Below, piece by piece: positions 1-6,685 of a stretch of DNA of 8,885 nt. Source of the stretch: an uncultured Alphaproteobacteria bacterium. GTDB taxonomy: Bacteria > Pseudomonadota > Alphaproteobacteria > Sphingomonadales > Sphingomonadaceae. Position 1 is the stretch's first letter; every line of letters begins with the position of its first letter. A program made the translations under genes and the position numbers. The DNA is taken from NCBI GenBank assembly GCA_903939555.1, contig CAJAHV010000170.1, positions 1 through 8,885 of the forward strand, in the 5' to 3' direction. The notes under the pieces are model-generated. The model searched no databases. It was given only the letters and a program-made list of their open reading frames with translations, and had not been told where the DNA came from.

Positions 1-1448
1 CTGTCGAGGAACGCATCGACATGCTGGCCGCCGTGGCGGCGACGCGCGAAGATATGGTTTCGCGCGCTACCATCGAGGCGATCGTTGCCGGCACCGGGAG
101 CGCCGACACGCCGCTGCTCAAGGAACTGGCGGCACTCAATGCCGCGCTGGCGACCAACCATGAGCTGGATGGACTGATGCATGCGCTGGCAGGCAAATAT
201 GTCCGGCCGGTTTCGGGTGGCGACATATTGCGTTCGCCGGAGATCCTGCCGACCGGGCGCAACATCCATGGTTTCGATCCGTTCCGCCTGCCCAGCGTCT
301 TTGCCGTCAAGGATGGTGCCGCCCAGGCCGAACGCATTGTCCAGCGCAGCCTCGCTGATTCGGGGCACATGCCCGAAACGATCGCCATGGTGCTTTGGGG
401 CACCGACAATCTGAAGAGCGAAGGCGCGCAACTGGCGCAGGCACTGGCACTGATCGGCGCGCGCCCGCGCTTCGACAGTTACAATCGCCTGTCGGGCGCC
501 GAGCTCATTCCGCTTGAACAACTCGGCCGCCCGCGTATCGACGTGGTGGTGACTCTTTCGGGCGTGTTCCGTGATCTGTTGCCGTTGCAGACCCGCATGC
601 TCGCCGAAGCCGCGTTGCTGGCCTCACAGGCCGATGAAGCCGAAGATATGAACTTCGTGAAGAAACACAGCCTGGCGCATGCCGCCGAACATGGCTGCGA
701 TCTCGAAACCGCCGCACTGCGGGTCTATTCTAATGCCGAAGGTGCCTATGGTGCCAACGTCAATTTGCTGATCGATTCGTCTGGCTGGACCGACCCCGAT
801 GAACTGGCTGATTCCTTTGAACGGCAAAAGGGCTTTGCCTATGGCGTCAAGGGCGAACCGGTGCGCCAGCCCGGGCTGCTCGCTTCGGCCTTGAAAACCG
901 TCGATTGCGCTTATCAGAACCTTGAAAGCGTTGAACTCGGCATCACCACCATCGACCAATATGTCGACACGTTGGGCGGTATTAGTCGCGCCATCACCCG
1001 CGCCAAGGGTGGCGAAACGGCGCCAGTCTATATCGGCGACCAGACGCAGGGGTCGGGCAAGGTGCGCTCCCTGCAGGAACAGGTCGCGCTCGAAACGCGT
1101 ACCCGCATTCTCAACCCGGTGTGGCAGGAAGGCCTGCTCCGCCACGGCTATGAAGGCGTGCGTCAGATCGAAGCCGCGGTGACAACGACCATGGGCTGGT
1201 CGGCCACCACCGGCGAAGTCGACCCCTGGGTATACCAGCGCATCACCGAGGCCTATGTGCTCGACGAGGCGATGCGCAAGCGTATCGCCGAAATGAACCC
1301 GCGTGCCGCAGCCAAGGTCGCCAACCGGCTGATCGAAGCGAGCGAACGCAATTACTGGTCACCCGACGCTGCCACGCTGGCAGCACTTTACGCAGCCACC
1401 GACGCCATCGAGGACGCGCTGGAAGGCGTTTCCCTGCAAGCGGCTTGA
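1..1448 (+). CDS. bchH: Magnesium chelatase subunit H (BchH), C-terminal part, 5'-truncated by the window
   Basis: BchH is the large porphyrin-binding subunit of Mg-chelatase. With BchI and BchD it inserts Mg2+ into protoporphyrin IX, the first committed step of bacteriochlorophyll synthesis, in the cytoplasm. The frame is open from base 3 (first full codon gtc) to the TGA at 1446-1448, giving about 481 residues. The family is usually near 1,200 residues, so roughly the first 60% lies upstream of the window. Recognisable CobN/Mg-chelatase segments include VLWGTDNLKSEG (about 389-424), VTLSGVFRDLLPLQ (554-595), YSNAEGAYGANVN (725-763) and GDQTQGSGKVRSLQEQVALE (1036-1095), ending in a helical tail rich in Ala and Glu. 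The in-frame ATG at base 21 is an internal Met, not the gene start. An 11-nt gap separates it from bchL, so the two are probably cotranscribed. The family call is very secure. Confidence 0.97.
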   Translation, partial: VEERIDMLAAVAATREDMVSRATIEAIVAGTGSADTPLLKELAALNAALATNHELDGLMHALAGKYVRPVSGGDILRSPEILPTGRNIHGFDPFRLPSVFAVKDGAAQAERIVQRSLADSGHMPETIAMVLWGTDNLKSEGAQLAQALALIGARPRFDSYNRLSGAELIPLEQLGRPRIDVVVTLSGVFRDLLPLQTRMLAEAALLASQADEAEDMNFVKKHSLAHAAEHGCDLETAALRVYSNAEGAYGANVNLLIDSSGWTDPDELADSFERQKGFAYGVKGEPVRQPGLLASALKTVDCAYQNLESVELGITTIDQYVDTLGGISRAITRAKGGETAPVYIGDQTQGSGKVRSLQEQVALETRTRILNPVWQEGLLRHGYEGVRQIEAAVTTTMGWSATTGEVDPWVYQRITEAYVLDEAMRKRIAEMNPRAAAKVANRLIEASERNYWSPDAATLAALYAATDAIEDALEGVSLQAA

Positions 1449-1451
1449 GGA
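1447..1451 (+). promoter_or_regulatory. Shine-Dalgarno site of bchL
   Basis: GAGGA overlaps the last two bases of the bchH stop codon and lies 8 nt before the ATG at 1460. It decides the bchL start. The in-frame TTG at 1445 would lie upstream of this site and would add five residues, RNRK-like, that the family does not carry. Confidence 0.7.
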
Positions 1452-1459
1452 ACAGAAAA

Positions 1460-2356
1460 ATGGGCCTTCTCGATCTTGATCGTACGCTAGTTCCGCCTGA
1501 CGGCGAAGGCAGCCAACAGGTTCAGCTTGATCCCAATCTGCGCATTGGCAATGCCAAGGTGTTCGCTGTCTATGGCAAGGGCGGCATCGGCAAATCGACG
1601 ACATCATCCAATCTGTCGGCGGCGTTTTCGCTGCTCGGCAAGCGGGTGCTGCAAATCGGTTGCGACCCAAAGCATGATTCGACCTTCACACTGACCAAGA
1701 AGCTGATGCCGACGGTGATCGACGTTCTGGAAACAGTCGAATTCCACCACGAGGAACTGCGCCCCGAAGACTATATGTTCGAAGGCTATAACGGCGTCAT
1801 GTGCGTCGAGGCGGGTGGACCGCCGGCCGGAACCGGCTGTGGCGGTTATGTTGTCGGCCAGACGGTCAAGCTGTTGAAGCAGCATCACCTGCTCGAAGAA
1901 ACCGATGTCGTTATCTTCGATGTGCTCGGCGATGTCGTCTGCGGCGGCTTTGCGGCGCCCTTGCAGCATGCCGAACGCGCGCTGGTGGTTGCGGCCAATG
2001 ATTTCGACAGCATTTTTGCGATGAATCGCATCGTCGCGGCGATCAAGGCCAAGTCCAAGAATTATGAAGTGCGCATGGCGGGTGTCATCGCCAACCGGTC
2101 CGCCGCCACCGACGAGATCGACCGTTTCTGTGGCGCCACCGGGCTGAAGACGCTGGCGCATTTCCCCGATCTCGATGCCATTCGTCGCAGCCGGCTGAAG
2201 AAATGCACGATCTTCGAGATGGATTCGACGCCCGAGATCGAAGCCGTGTGCAATGAATACAAACGTCTGGCGGCGACACTTTGGGCCGGCACCCCGGCGC
2301 TGGAGGCCAATCCGATGAAGGATCGCGACATTTTCGAGTTTCTCGGCTTCGAATGA
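1460..2356 (+). CDS. bchL: Light-independent protochlorophyllide reductase, iron-sulfur ATP-binding protein (BchL)
   Basis: BchL is the NifH-like homodimeric ATPase of dark-operative protochlorophyllide oxidoreductase. It passes electrons, driven by ATP hydrolysis, to the BchN-BchB component, which reduces ring D of protochlorophyllide. The 298-residue product starts at ATG 1460 and has the usual family length. The P-loop YGKGGIGKST lies at residues 38-47. The two cysteines expected to bridge the dimer with one [4Fe-4S] cluster are Cys127 (in PAGTGCGGY) and Cys161 (in DVVCGGFAAP). The switch-like motif CDPKHDST is at 68-75. The N-terminal ~30 residues before the fold are polar and carry a DGEGS motif (14-18) that I recall also in the Rhodobacter protein, where the flexible N-terminus is reported to be autoinhibitory. 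The stop overlaps the bchM start (ATGA at 2353-2356). The enzyme class is oxygen-sensitive, which is notable beside the O2-using AcsF. Confidence 0.97.
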   Translation: MGLLDLDRTLVPPDGEGSQQVQLDPNLRIGNAKVFAVYGKGGIGKSTTSSNLSAAFSLLGKRVLQIGCDPKHDSTFTLTKKLMPTVIDVLETVEFHHEELRPEDYMFEGYNGVMCVEAGGPPAGTGCGGYVVGQTVKLLKQHHLLEETDVVIFDVLGDVVCGGFAAPLQHAERALVVAANDFDSIFAMNRIVAAIKAKSKNYEVRMAGVIANRSAATDEIDRFCGATGLKTLAHFPDLDAIRRSRLKKCTIFEMDSTPEIEAVCNEYKRLAATLWAGTPALEANPMKDRDIFEFLGFE

Positions 2357-3066
2357 CCAATCAACCTGCCACGCCGGTCATTTCTGGCTGGGATGCCAAA
2401 CGGCGCCGACTCGAAGACTATTTCGATCGTACCGCGTTTGATGCTTGGACGGCGCTGACCAGTGATGCCCCCGTCTCCCGGATCCGCGCCACCGTGCGCG
2501 CCGGGCGCGAGGACATGCGAAACACGCTGCTGTCCTGGTTGCCGCAAGACCTGACCGGGCGGCGCCTCCTCGATGCCGGCTGTGGTACCGGCGCCCTCGC
2601 CGTTGAAGCGGCCCGGCGCGGTGCAGAAGTGGTCGGGATCGACGTGTCGCCGCAACTGATTGCCATTGCGGATGAACGCGCCCCCGATGATCTGCGCGCC
2701 CGGCTGTCTTTCCGCGCCGGGGATATGCTCGATCCGGCGCTGGGGCGCTTCGACCACATCGTTTCGATGGATGTGCTGATCCATTATGAAGCCGATCAGA
2801 TTGCCACGGCCGCCGCCGGCCTCGCCGAGCGTGCGACGCAAAGCCTGGTTTTCACCTTTGCACCCGGCACGCCATTGCTGCGTACCGCCCGCGCGCTGGG
2901 GCGATTCTTTCCCAAATCGGATCGTTCGCCGACGATCATTCCGGTTGGCCATGATTATCTGCGTGCCCGCATGAGCCGCAGCCTGCCGAACGTGAAACTG
3001 GGCCGCGATAAGCGTGTCAGCCGCGGCTTCTACACCAGCCATGCCCAGGAAGTGTTGACCGCATGA
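2353..3066 (+). CDS. bchM: Magnesium-protoporphyrin IX O-methyltransferase (BchM)
   Basis: BchM uses S-adenosylmethionine to methylate the C13 propionate of Mg-protoporphyrin IX, giving the monomethyl ester that the cyclase (AcsF, encoded downstream) uses. The product is 237 residues, close to the usual length. The class I methyltransferase fold is visible: motif I LLDAGCGTGA (72-81), the acidic end of strand 2 in VVGIDVS (93-99), and VSMDVLIHY (137-145). Family-specific stretches are YFDRTAFDAW (23-32), SDAPVSRIRATVRAGR (37-52) and SRGFYTSHAQEV (223-234). The start is the ATG inside the ATGA overlap with bchL. There is no good Shine-Dalgarno site, which suggests translational coupling. The 3' end again overlaps lhaA by ATGA (3063-3066). 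Confidence 0.96.
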   Translation: MTNQPATPVISGWDAKRRRLEDYFDRTAFDAWTALTSDAPVSRIRATVRAGREDMRNTLLSWLPQDLTGRRLLDAGCGTGALAVEAARRGAEVVGIDVSPQLIAIADERAPDDLRARLSFRAGDMLDPALGRFDHIVSMDVLIHYEADQIATAAAGLAERATQSLVFTFAPGTPLLRTARALGRFFPKSDRSPTIIPVGHDYLRARMSRSLPNVKLGRDKRVSRGFYTSHAQEVLTA

Positions 3067-4481
3067 GCCGGGGTACGCGCATTTGGAAACGGGTCGGGAC
3101 CAAGTTCCTGCCCTTTGCCGATGCAGCGACTACCGAATTGCCGTTGCCGCGCCTGTTGCGTCTGTCGCTGTTCCAGGTTTCGGTCGGGCTGGCGATGGTG
3201 CTCCTCAACGCAACGCTCAACCGCGTGATGATCGTGGAATTGAAAATTTCGGCGACGGTGGTGGCAATCCTGGTGGCGCTACCGCTGCTGTTCGCGCCAT
3301 TGCGCGCGCTGATTGGCCACAAATCCGACCATCATCGCTCGTTCCTCGGCTGGAAGCGTGTGCCCTATCTCTGGTTCGGCACGCTGTTGCAGTTTTCCGG
3401 GCTGGCGATCATGCCCTTTGCCTTGTTGGTGATGACCGGTGAAGGCGCATCGGGGCGCACCCAGCCGGGCGAAATAGGCGGCGCGCTGGCATTTCTGTTC
3501 GTCGGCGCTGGCGTTGCGATGACCCAGACCGCCGGACTGGCGCTGGCCAATGATCTGGCGCCGGCTTCGGTGCGGCCGCGCGTCGTTTCGTTGCTCTATG
3601 TCATGCTGCTCGTGGGGATGCTGCTGAGCTCGCTGGTGCTAGGTCGTCTGCTTGTCGATTTCACCCCGACCCAGCTCATAGAGGTCATCCAGGGTACGGC
3701 GGTGGTTACCGTTATCCTCAATGTCATCGCGCTGTGGAAACAGGAAGTGCGTATTCCGGGCGGCAATCGCGACACCGAAGCGCCGCCGGAATTTCGCTCC
3801 ACTTGGGCTGATTTCACCGCCGCGCCGAATACCCGGCGGCTGCTGGTAGCGGTTGGCTTGGGTGGCGCAGGGTTCGGCATGCAGGACATCCTGCTCGAAC
3901 CCTATGGCGGCCAGGTGCTTGGGCTGAGCGTTGGCGCAACCACGGCACTGACGGCACTGTCATCATGGGGTACGCTGATGGGACTGGCGATTGCCGCGAG
4001 CAAGCTGGCGCGCGGTTCCGACCCGGCGCGCTTGGCGGGGCTGGGCGCGCTTTCGGGAATCATGGCCTTTGCCCTCGTCATCATGTCGGCGCCCCTGCAT
4101 TCGGTAGCGCTGTTTTGCCTCGGCGCCGCCGGTATCGGCTTTGGCGCAGGCCTGTTCGCGGTTTGCACACTGACTGCGGCGATGAGCCTGGCCGATGAAT
4201 TTCAATCCGGCCTTGCGCTCGGCGCCTGGGGCGCGGTTCAGGCATCGGCGACCGGTATTGGCATCCTTGTGTCGGGCGGTATCCGTGACGGGATCGGAGC
4301 GCTGGCTGTTGCTGGCGCGTTCGGGCCCGGGCTCGCCGATCCGGCGACCGGCTACTCGATTGTCTGGCATATCGAGATTGTGTTGCTGTTTGCCAGTCTG
4401 ATAGCACTGGGACCACTGGCGCGACGGTCATCGGCACCATATCATGGTGCACGCTTCGGCCTGACCGAATTCCCAACCTGA
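3063..4481 (+). CDS. lhaA: LhaA/PucC-family light-harvesting complex assembly protein (bacteriochlorophyll delivery MFS family)
   Basis: LhaA is an inner-membrane protein of the major facilitator superfamily branch that helps assemble LH1, probably by handling or delivering bacteriochlorophyll. The 472-residue product has a short basic cytoplasmic N-terminus and about 12 hydrophobic segments (first near 37-55, last near 434-452). Signature stretches include FAPLRALIGHKSDHH (77-91), GWKRVPYLWFG (96-106), ALANDLAP (160-167) and QDILLEPYGGQVLGLS (274-289). Position directly before puhA separates LhaA from the paralogue PucC, which normally sits with the LH2 genes. The start is the ATG of an ATGA overlap with bchM, with AGGAAG at 3047-3052 as a possible ribosome site. 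In Rhodobacter the puhA promoter lies inside this gene. I see no clear promoter or repressor motif in its 3' end here. Confidence 0.94.
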   Translation: MSRGTRIWKRVGTKFLPFADAATTELPLPRLLRLSLFQVSVGLAMVLLNATLNRVMIVELKISATVVAILVALPLLFAPLRALIGHKSDHHRSFLGWKRVPYLWFGTLLQFSGLAIMPFALLVMTGEGASGRTQPGEIGGALAFLFVGAGVAMTQTAGLALANDLAPASVRPRVVSLLYVMLLVGMLLSSLVLGRLLVDFTPTQLIEVIQGTAVVTVILNVIALWKQEVRIPGGNRDTEAPPEFRSTWADFTAAPNTRRLLVAVGLGGAGFGMQDILLEPYGGQVLGLSVGATTALTALSSWGTLMGLAIAASKLARGSDPARLAGLGALSGIMAFALVIMSAPLHSVALFCLGAAGIGFGAGLFAVCTLTAAMSLADEFQSGLALGAWGAVQASATGIGILVSGGIRDGIGALAVAGAFGPGLADPATGYSIVWHIEIVLLFASLIALGPLARRSSAPYHGARFGLTEFPT

Positions 4482-4488
4482 GGGGGAG
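4482..4488 (+). promoter_or_regulatory. Strong Shine-Dalgarno site of puhA
   Basis: GGGGGAG follows the lhaA stop codon and sits 7 nt before the puhA ATG at 4496. It is the most purine-rich ribosome site in the window, in contrast to the weak or absent sites of bchM, puhB and puhC. This fits a structural subunit needed in larger amounts than the enzymes and assembly factors around it. Confidence 0.75.
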
Positions 4489-4495
4489 AGAGACG

Positions 4496-5260
4496 ATGTC
4501 CAATGTCATTCTGGTAGGCGGGCTCGATGTCGCCGAGCTGGCTTTTTACCTGTTCGCAGCGTTTTTTCTGGGCTTGATCTTCTATTTGCGCCGCGAAGAC
4601 CGCCGCGAAGGTTATCCCCGCGAAGAAGATCTGACTGGTACGCCCTTGGCCGATGGCGGCATCTTTGCCCGGGCTACACCCAAAACCTTCACCATGCCCT
4701 TTGGCCGCGGCACCTTGTCGGTACCCAATGGCGATCGTGATGCGATGCCGGAAAATGTGACGGCACGCACGATGCCGGGCACGCCATTCGAACCGCTCGG
4801 CAACCCGCTGACATCGGGTGTCGGCCCCGCCGCTTATGCGATGCGTGCCGATCGCCCTGATGTCGACATGTTCAACAGGCCGCGGATCGTACCGATGCGC
4901 ATCGCCGAGCATATCAGCATCGAGGGGCGTGATACCGACCCGCGCGGCCTGCCGATCGCTGGCTGCGACCATGCTATCGCCGGCACCGTGCGCGATGTGT
5001 GGGTTGATCGTGCCGAACATGTCATCCGCTACCTTGAAGTCGCGCTGACCGGCGGCGGCGTGGTGCTGGTGCCGATGCCGGTGGTGCAGGTGACAGAGCG
5101 CTATATCGATTGCGACGCTGTTACCGGCGCCCAGATTGCCGGCGGGCCGCAATTGGCGTCGGCCGAACAGATCACGCTGCTCGAGGAAGAAAAGGTCCAG
5201 GCCTATTTCGGTGCCGGTTATCTTTGGGCCACGCCCGAGCGAGCGGAACCCAAGCTGTGA
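4496..5260 (+). CDS. puhA: Photosynthetic reaction centre H subunit (PuhA)
   Basis: PuhA caps the cytoplasmic face of the purple bacterial reaction centre, stabilises it, and shapes the proton path to the secondary quinone QB. The 254-residue product has one N-terminal membrane helix (about 12-31, ELAFYLFAAFFLGLIFYLRR) followed by the REGYP turn (37-41). A large cytoplasmic PRC-barrel domain follows, with KTFTMPFGRGTLSVP (63-77), GVGPAAYAMR (108-117), GLPIAGCD (151-158) and ITLLEEEKVQAYF (226-238). From a remembered Rhodobacter sphaeroides sequence, Glu174 here (WVDRAE) matches the buried proton-path Glu173, and Asp124 matches Asp124. The surface histidines 126 and 128 are replaced by Phe126 and Arg128. 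The C-terminus is slightly shorter than in Rhodobacter. Its last codon and stop overlap puhB by GTGA (5257-5260). Confidence 0.97.
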   Translation: MSNVILVGGLDVAELAFYLFAAFFLGLIFYLRREDRREGYPREEDLTGTPLADGGIFARATPKTFTMPFGRGTLSVPNGDRDAMPENVTARTMPGTPFEPLGNPLTSGVGPAAYAMRADRPDVDMFNRPRIVPMRIAEHISIEGRDTDPRGLPIAGCDHAIAGTVRDVWVDRAEHVIRYLEVALTGGGVVLVPMPVVQVTERYIDCDAVTGAQIAGGPQLASAEQITLLEEEKVQAYFGAGYLWATPERAEPKL

Positions 5261-5877
5261 CCACCGAATATGACAATGAACCGATAAAAGGCTTGCCCGG
5301 TTTCCTGCCCAAGGATGAATCCATCCTGTGGCAAGGCGCGCCTGACTGGCAGTCAATGGCGCGCAGTGTCTTCCATACACGGCTCGTGGCCGGCTGGTTC
5401 GTGATTGTTGCGATGGGCGCTTTTGTGGCAGGCGGCACCGGGCCGCTCGGCGCCGTCATTACCCTGCTGGTCGCGGCGCTTGGGCTCGGCCTGTTGGCGT
5501 TTCTGGCTTGGGCCCAGGCGCGCAGCACGGTGTACACGCTGACGCAGAAGCGATTGGTGATGCGTTTCGGCGTCGCTCTGCCGAAATGTGTCAACCTGCC
5601 GCTCGCCCAGATTGTCAGCGCAGATGTGCAGCCGGCCGGCGCCGACCGGTGCGATGTTGCGCTGCGTGTCGCCGGGCGTTTTCCGCTCGGCTGGTTGCAG
5701 ATGTGGCCACATGTCCGCCCGTGGATGATCAATGATCCGCAGCCGATGCTGCGTGCCATACCCGACAGCGTCGTTCCGTTGATATCGGAAACCCTTGCCA
5801 TGGCCGATCCGGCCCGCCGGGTGGCAACGCCATTGGCAACCGCCAGCGCCGATGGCCCGATCGGGGTGGCTGCATGA
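5257..5877 (+). CDS. puhB: Photosynthetic complex assembly protein PuhB
   Basis: PuhB is an inner-membrane factor that supports assembly of the reaction centre and LH1; mutants in Rhodobacter make little of either. With the GTG start at 5257, inside a GTGA overlap with puhA, the product has 206 residues. It begins TTEYDNEPIKGLPGFLP after the initiator, the expected N-terminus of the family. The same frame runs further upstream inside puhA, but those residues do not look like PuhB. Next come ESILWQGAPDW (21-31), two hydrophobic helices (about 42-59 and 63-85), and a bacterial PH-like domain with the characteristic TVYTLTQKRLVMRFG (91-105). A Trp-rich stretch GWLQMWPHVRPW (145-156) follows. The ribosome site is weak (GGAA at 5245-5248), suggesting reinitiation after puhA. 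Confidence 0.93.
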   Translation: MTTEYDNEPIKGLPGFLPKDESILWQGAPDWQSMARSVFHTRLVAGWFVIVAMGAFVAGGTGPLGAVITLLVAALGLGLLAFLAWAQARSTVYTLTQKRLVMRFGVALPKCVNLPLAQIVSADVQPAGADRCDVALRVAGRFPLGWLQMWPHVRPWMINDPQPMLRAIPDSVVPLISETLAMADPARRVATPLATASADGPIGVAA

Positions 5878-6389
5878 GTGATTTCCGCCATGAACGCTTC
5901 CCGGTCGGGGCGCTTTATGGCGCCGCCGGCTTGATTGGCATAACCTTGGCGCTGGTGTTCGGCATGCGTTTCGGCATCGTCGAGCGGTCTGAAACGGCGC
6001 CGCAGCATCGTGTCGCTGCCAAGGTCAAGGTGATCACCGAGCGTCACTTCCGTTTTGCTGATCGCGCCGATGGGGCGCTGGTGGTCACCGATGCGGCGAC
6101 CGATGCCGTGGCGATGACGCTCGAACCGGGTTCGAACAGTGGCTTCATTCGTGGCACGATGCGCGGCCTCATGCGCGAACGCATGCTGCACGAGGTCGAC
6201 CGCAACGGCCCGGTCAAGATCACGCAATGGGCTGATGGCGCGCTGACCCTTACCGATCCGAGTACCGGCCGGGTCATCGAATTGGGCAGCTTTGGCGGCA
6301 CCAATCGCGCCGCCTATGCAGCCTTGTTGGCCGCACCGGTGACGAGCGCCGCCAAGGTGCCGGCGTCATCGGCGGGGAAGGCAGTCTGA
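5874..6389 (+). CDS. puhC: Photosynthetic complex assembly protein PuhC
   Basis: PuhC is a single-span membrane protein needed for full reaction-centre/LH1 assembly in Rhodobacter; its biochemical role is not known. The 171-residue product has a short polar N-terminus with HERFPVGAL (6-14) and one hydrophobic helix (about 13-33). The remaining soluble domain, probably periplasmic by analogy, contains FRFADRADGALVVTDA (59-74), GFIRGTMRGLMRERM (90-104) and ITQWADGALTLTDPSTG (116-132). This is the usual PuhC pattern, including the ExGSNSGFIRG-like region. The last ~20 residues are a low-complexity Ala/Ser/Val tail with no visible motif. The start ATG lies in the ATGA overlap with puhB; the stop overlaps the next start by one base (TGATG, 6387-6391). 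Confidence 0.92.
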   Translation: MSDFRHERFPVGALYGAAGLIGITLALVFGMRFGIVERSETAPQHRVAAKVKVITERHFRFADRADGALVVTDAATDAVAMTLEPGSNSGFIRGTMRGLMRERMLHEVDRNGPVKITQWADGALTLTDPSTGRVIELGSFGGTNRAAYAALLAAPVTSAAKVPASSAGKAV

Positions 6390-6685
6390 TGCGGTTGTTC
6401 ACCCGTGAAATTCTGGAAACGGGCTGCACGATTGCTGTCGAACATAGCGCCGACAATCTGCACGCCCATGTCGAGCTTGATGGCGATATCAAACTGGGGC
6501 CGGGTGACCAAGTGCGGGTTCATGGTGACCCGGTGCGGCTGCCTTATGGCACGGCTATCGAGCTGCGACGCCGGGTTACGGTATCGCGCGCCGGGCTTTT
6601 GGCGCAATGGTGGATAAAATTGCGTGCCAGCCTTGAATTGACCGAACTTTACGAAATCACTTTCAGCTCGGAGAAGCCGCGATGA
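6389..6685 (+). CDS. bciE: Small conserved photosynthesis-cluster protein, candidate BciE (auxiliary subunit of the aerobic cyclase)
   Basis: This encodes a 98-residue protein with no signal peptide and no membrane helix. Its centre looks beta-rich and polar (VELDGDIKLGPGDQVRVHGD, 28-47), followed by a basic stretch (ELRRRVTVSRAG, 58-69), a Trp-Trp pair (74-75) and a closing LELTELYEITFSS (82-94). Alphaproteobacterial AcsF is known to need a small extra protein, BciE, whose gene is conserved beside acsF. This gene is directly upstream of acsF, overlaps it by ATGA (6682-6685), and is of suitable size. The symbol therefore rests on position, size and memory of similar proteins at this site, not on an alignment. 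It is surely a real gene: GGGGAAG at 6374-6380 gives a good ribosome site 8 nt before the ATG, and it is locked between overlapping neighbours. The alternative is an unnamed assembly protein of the puh group. Confidence 0.72.
   Translation: MRLFTREILETGCTIAVEHSADNLHAHVELDGDIKLGPGDQVRVHGDPVRLPYGTAIELRRRVTVSRAGLLAQWWIKLRASLELTELYEITFSSEKPR

Noticed and set aside
1445..1459. TTG 1445 as bchL start
   Set aside because: It precedes the Shine-Dalgarno sequence, overlaps the bchH stop and adds residues atypical of the family; ATG 1460 is well spaced.
2062..3042. Antisense open frame of 326 codons over bchL/bchM
   Set aside because: It covers two clear enzyme genes, has low-complexity composition and no family features; it is a codon-bias shadow.
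4861..4877. TGT-N11-ACA and TGTCGACA palindrome in puhA, resembling a PpsR/CrtJ site (another TGTCGACA lies at 962-969 in bchH)
   Set aside because: The spacing is 11 rather than 12, and the site is mid-gene, coding for the VDMFN region. The palindromes encode V-D in both genes and are likely chance.
5110..5256. Upstream extension of the puhB frame inside puhA
   Set aside because: The residues are Arg-rich puhA shadow. The PuhB-like N-terminus (EYDNEPIKGLPG) begins right after GTG 5257.
5172..6227. Antisense open frame of 351 codons over puhB/puhC
   Set aside because: It is a shadow of the overlapping puh genes, with no domain and no plausible ribosome site.
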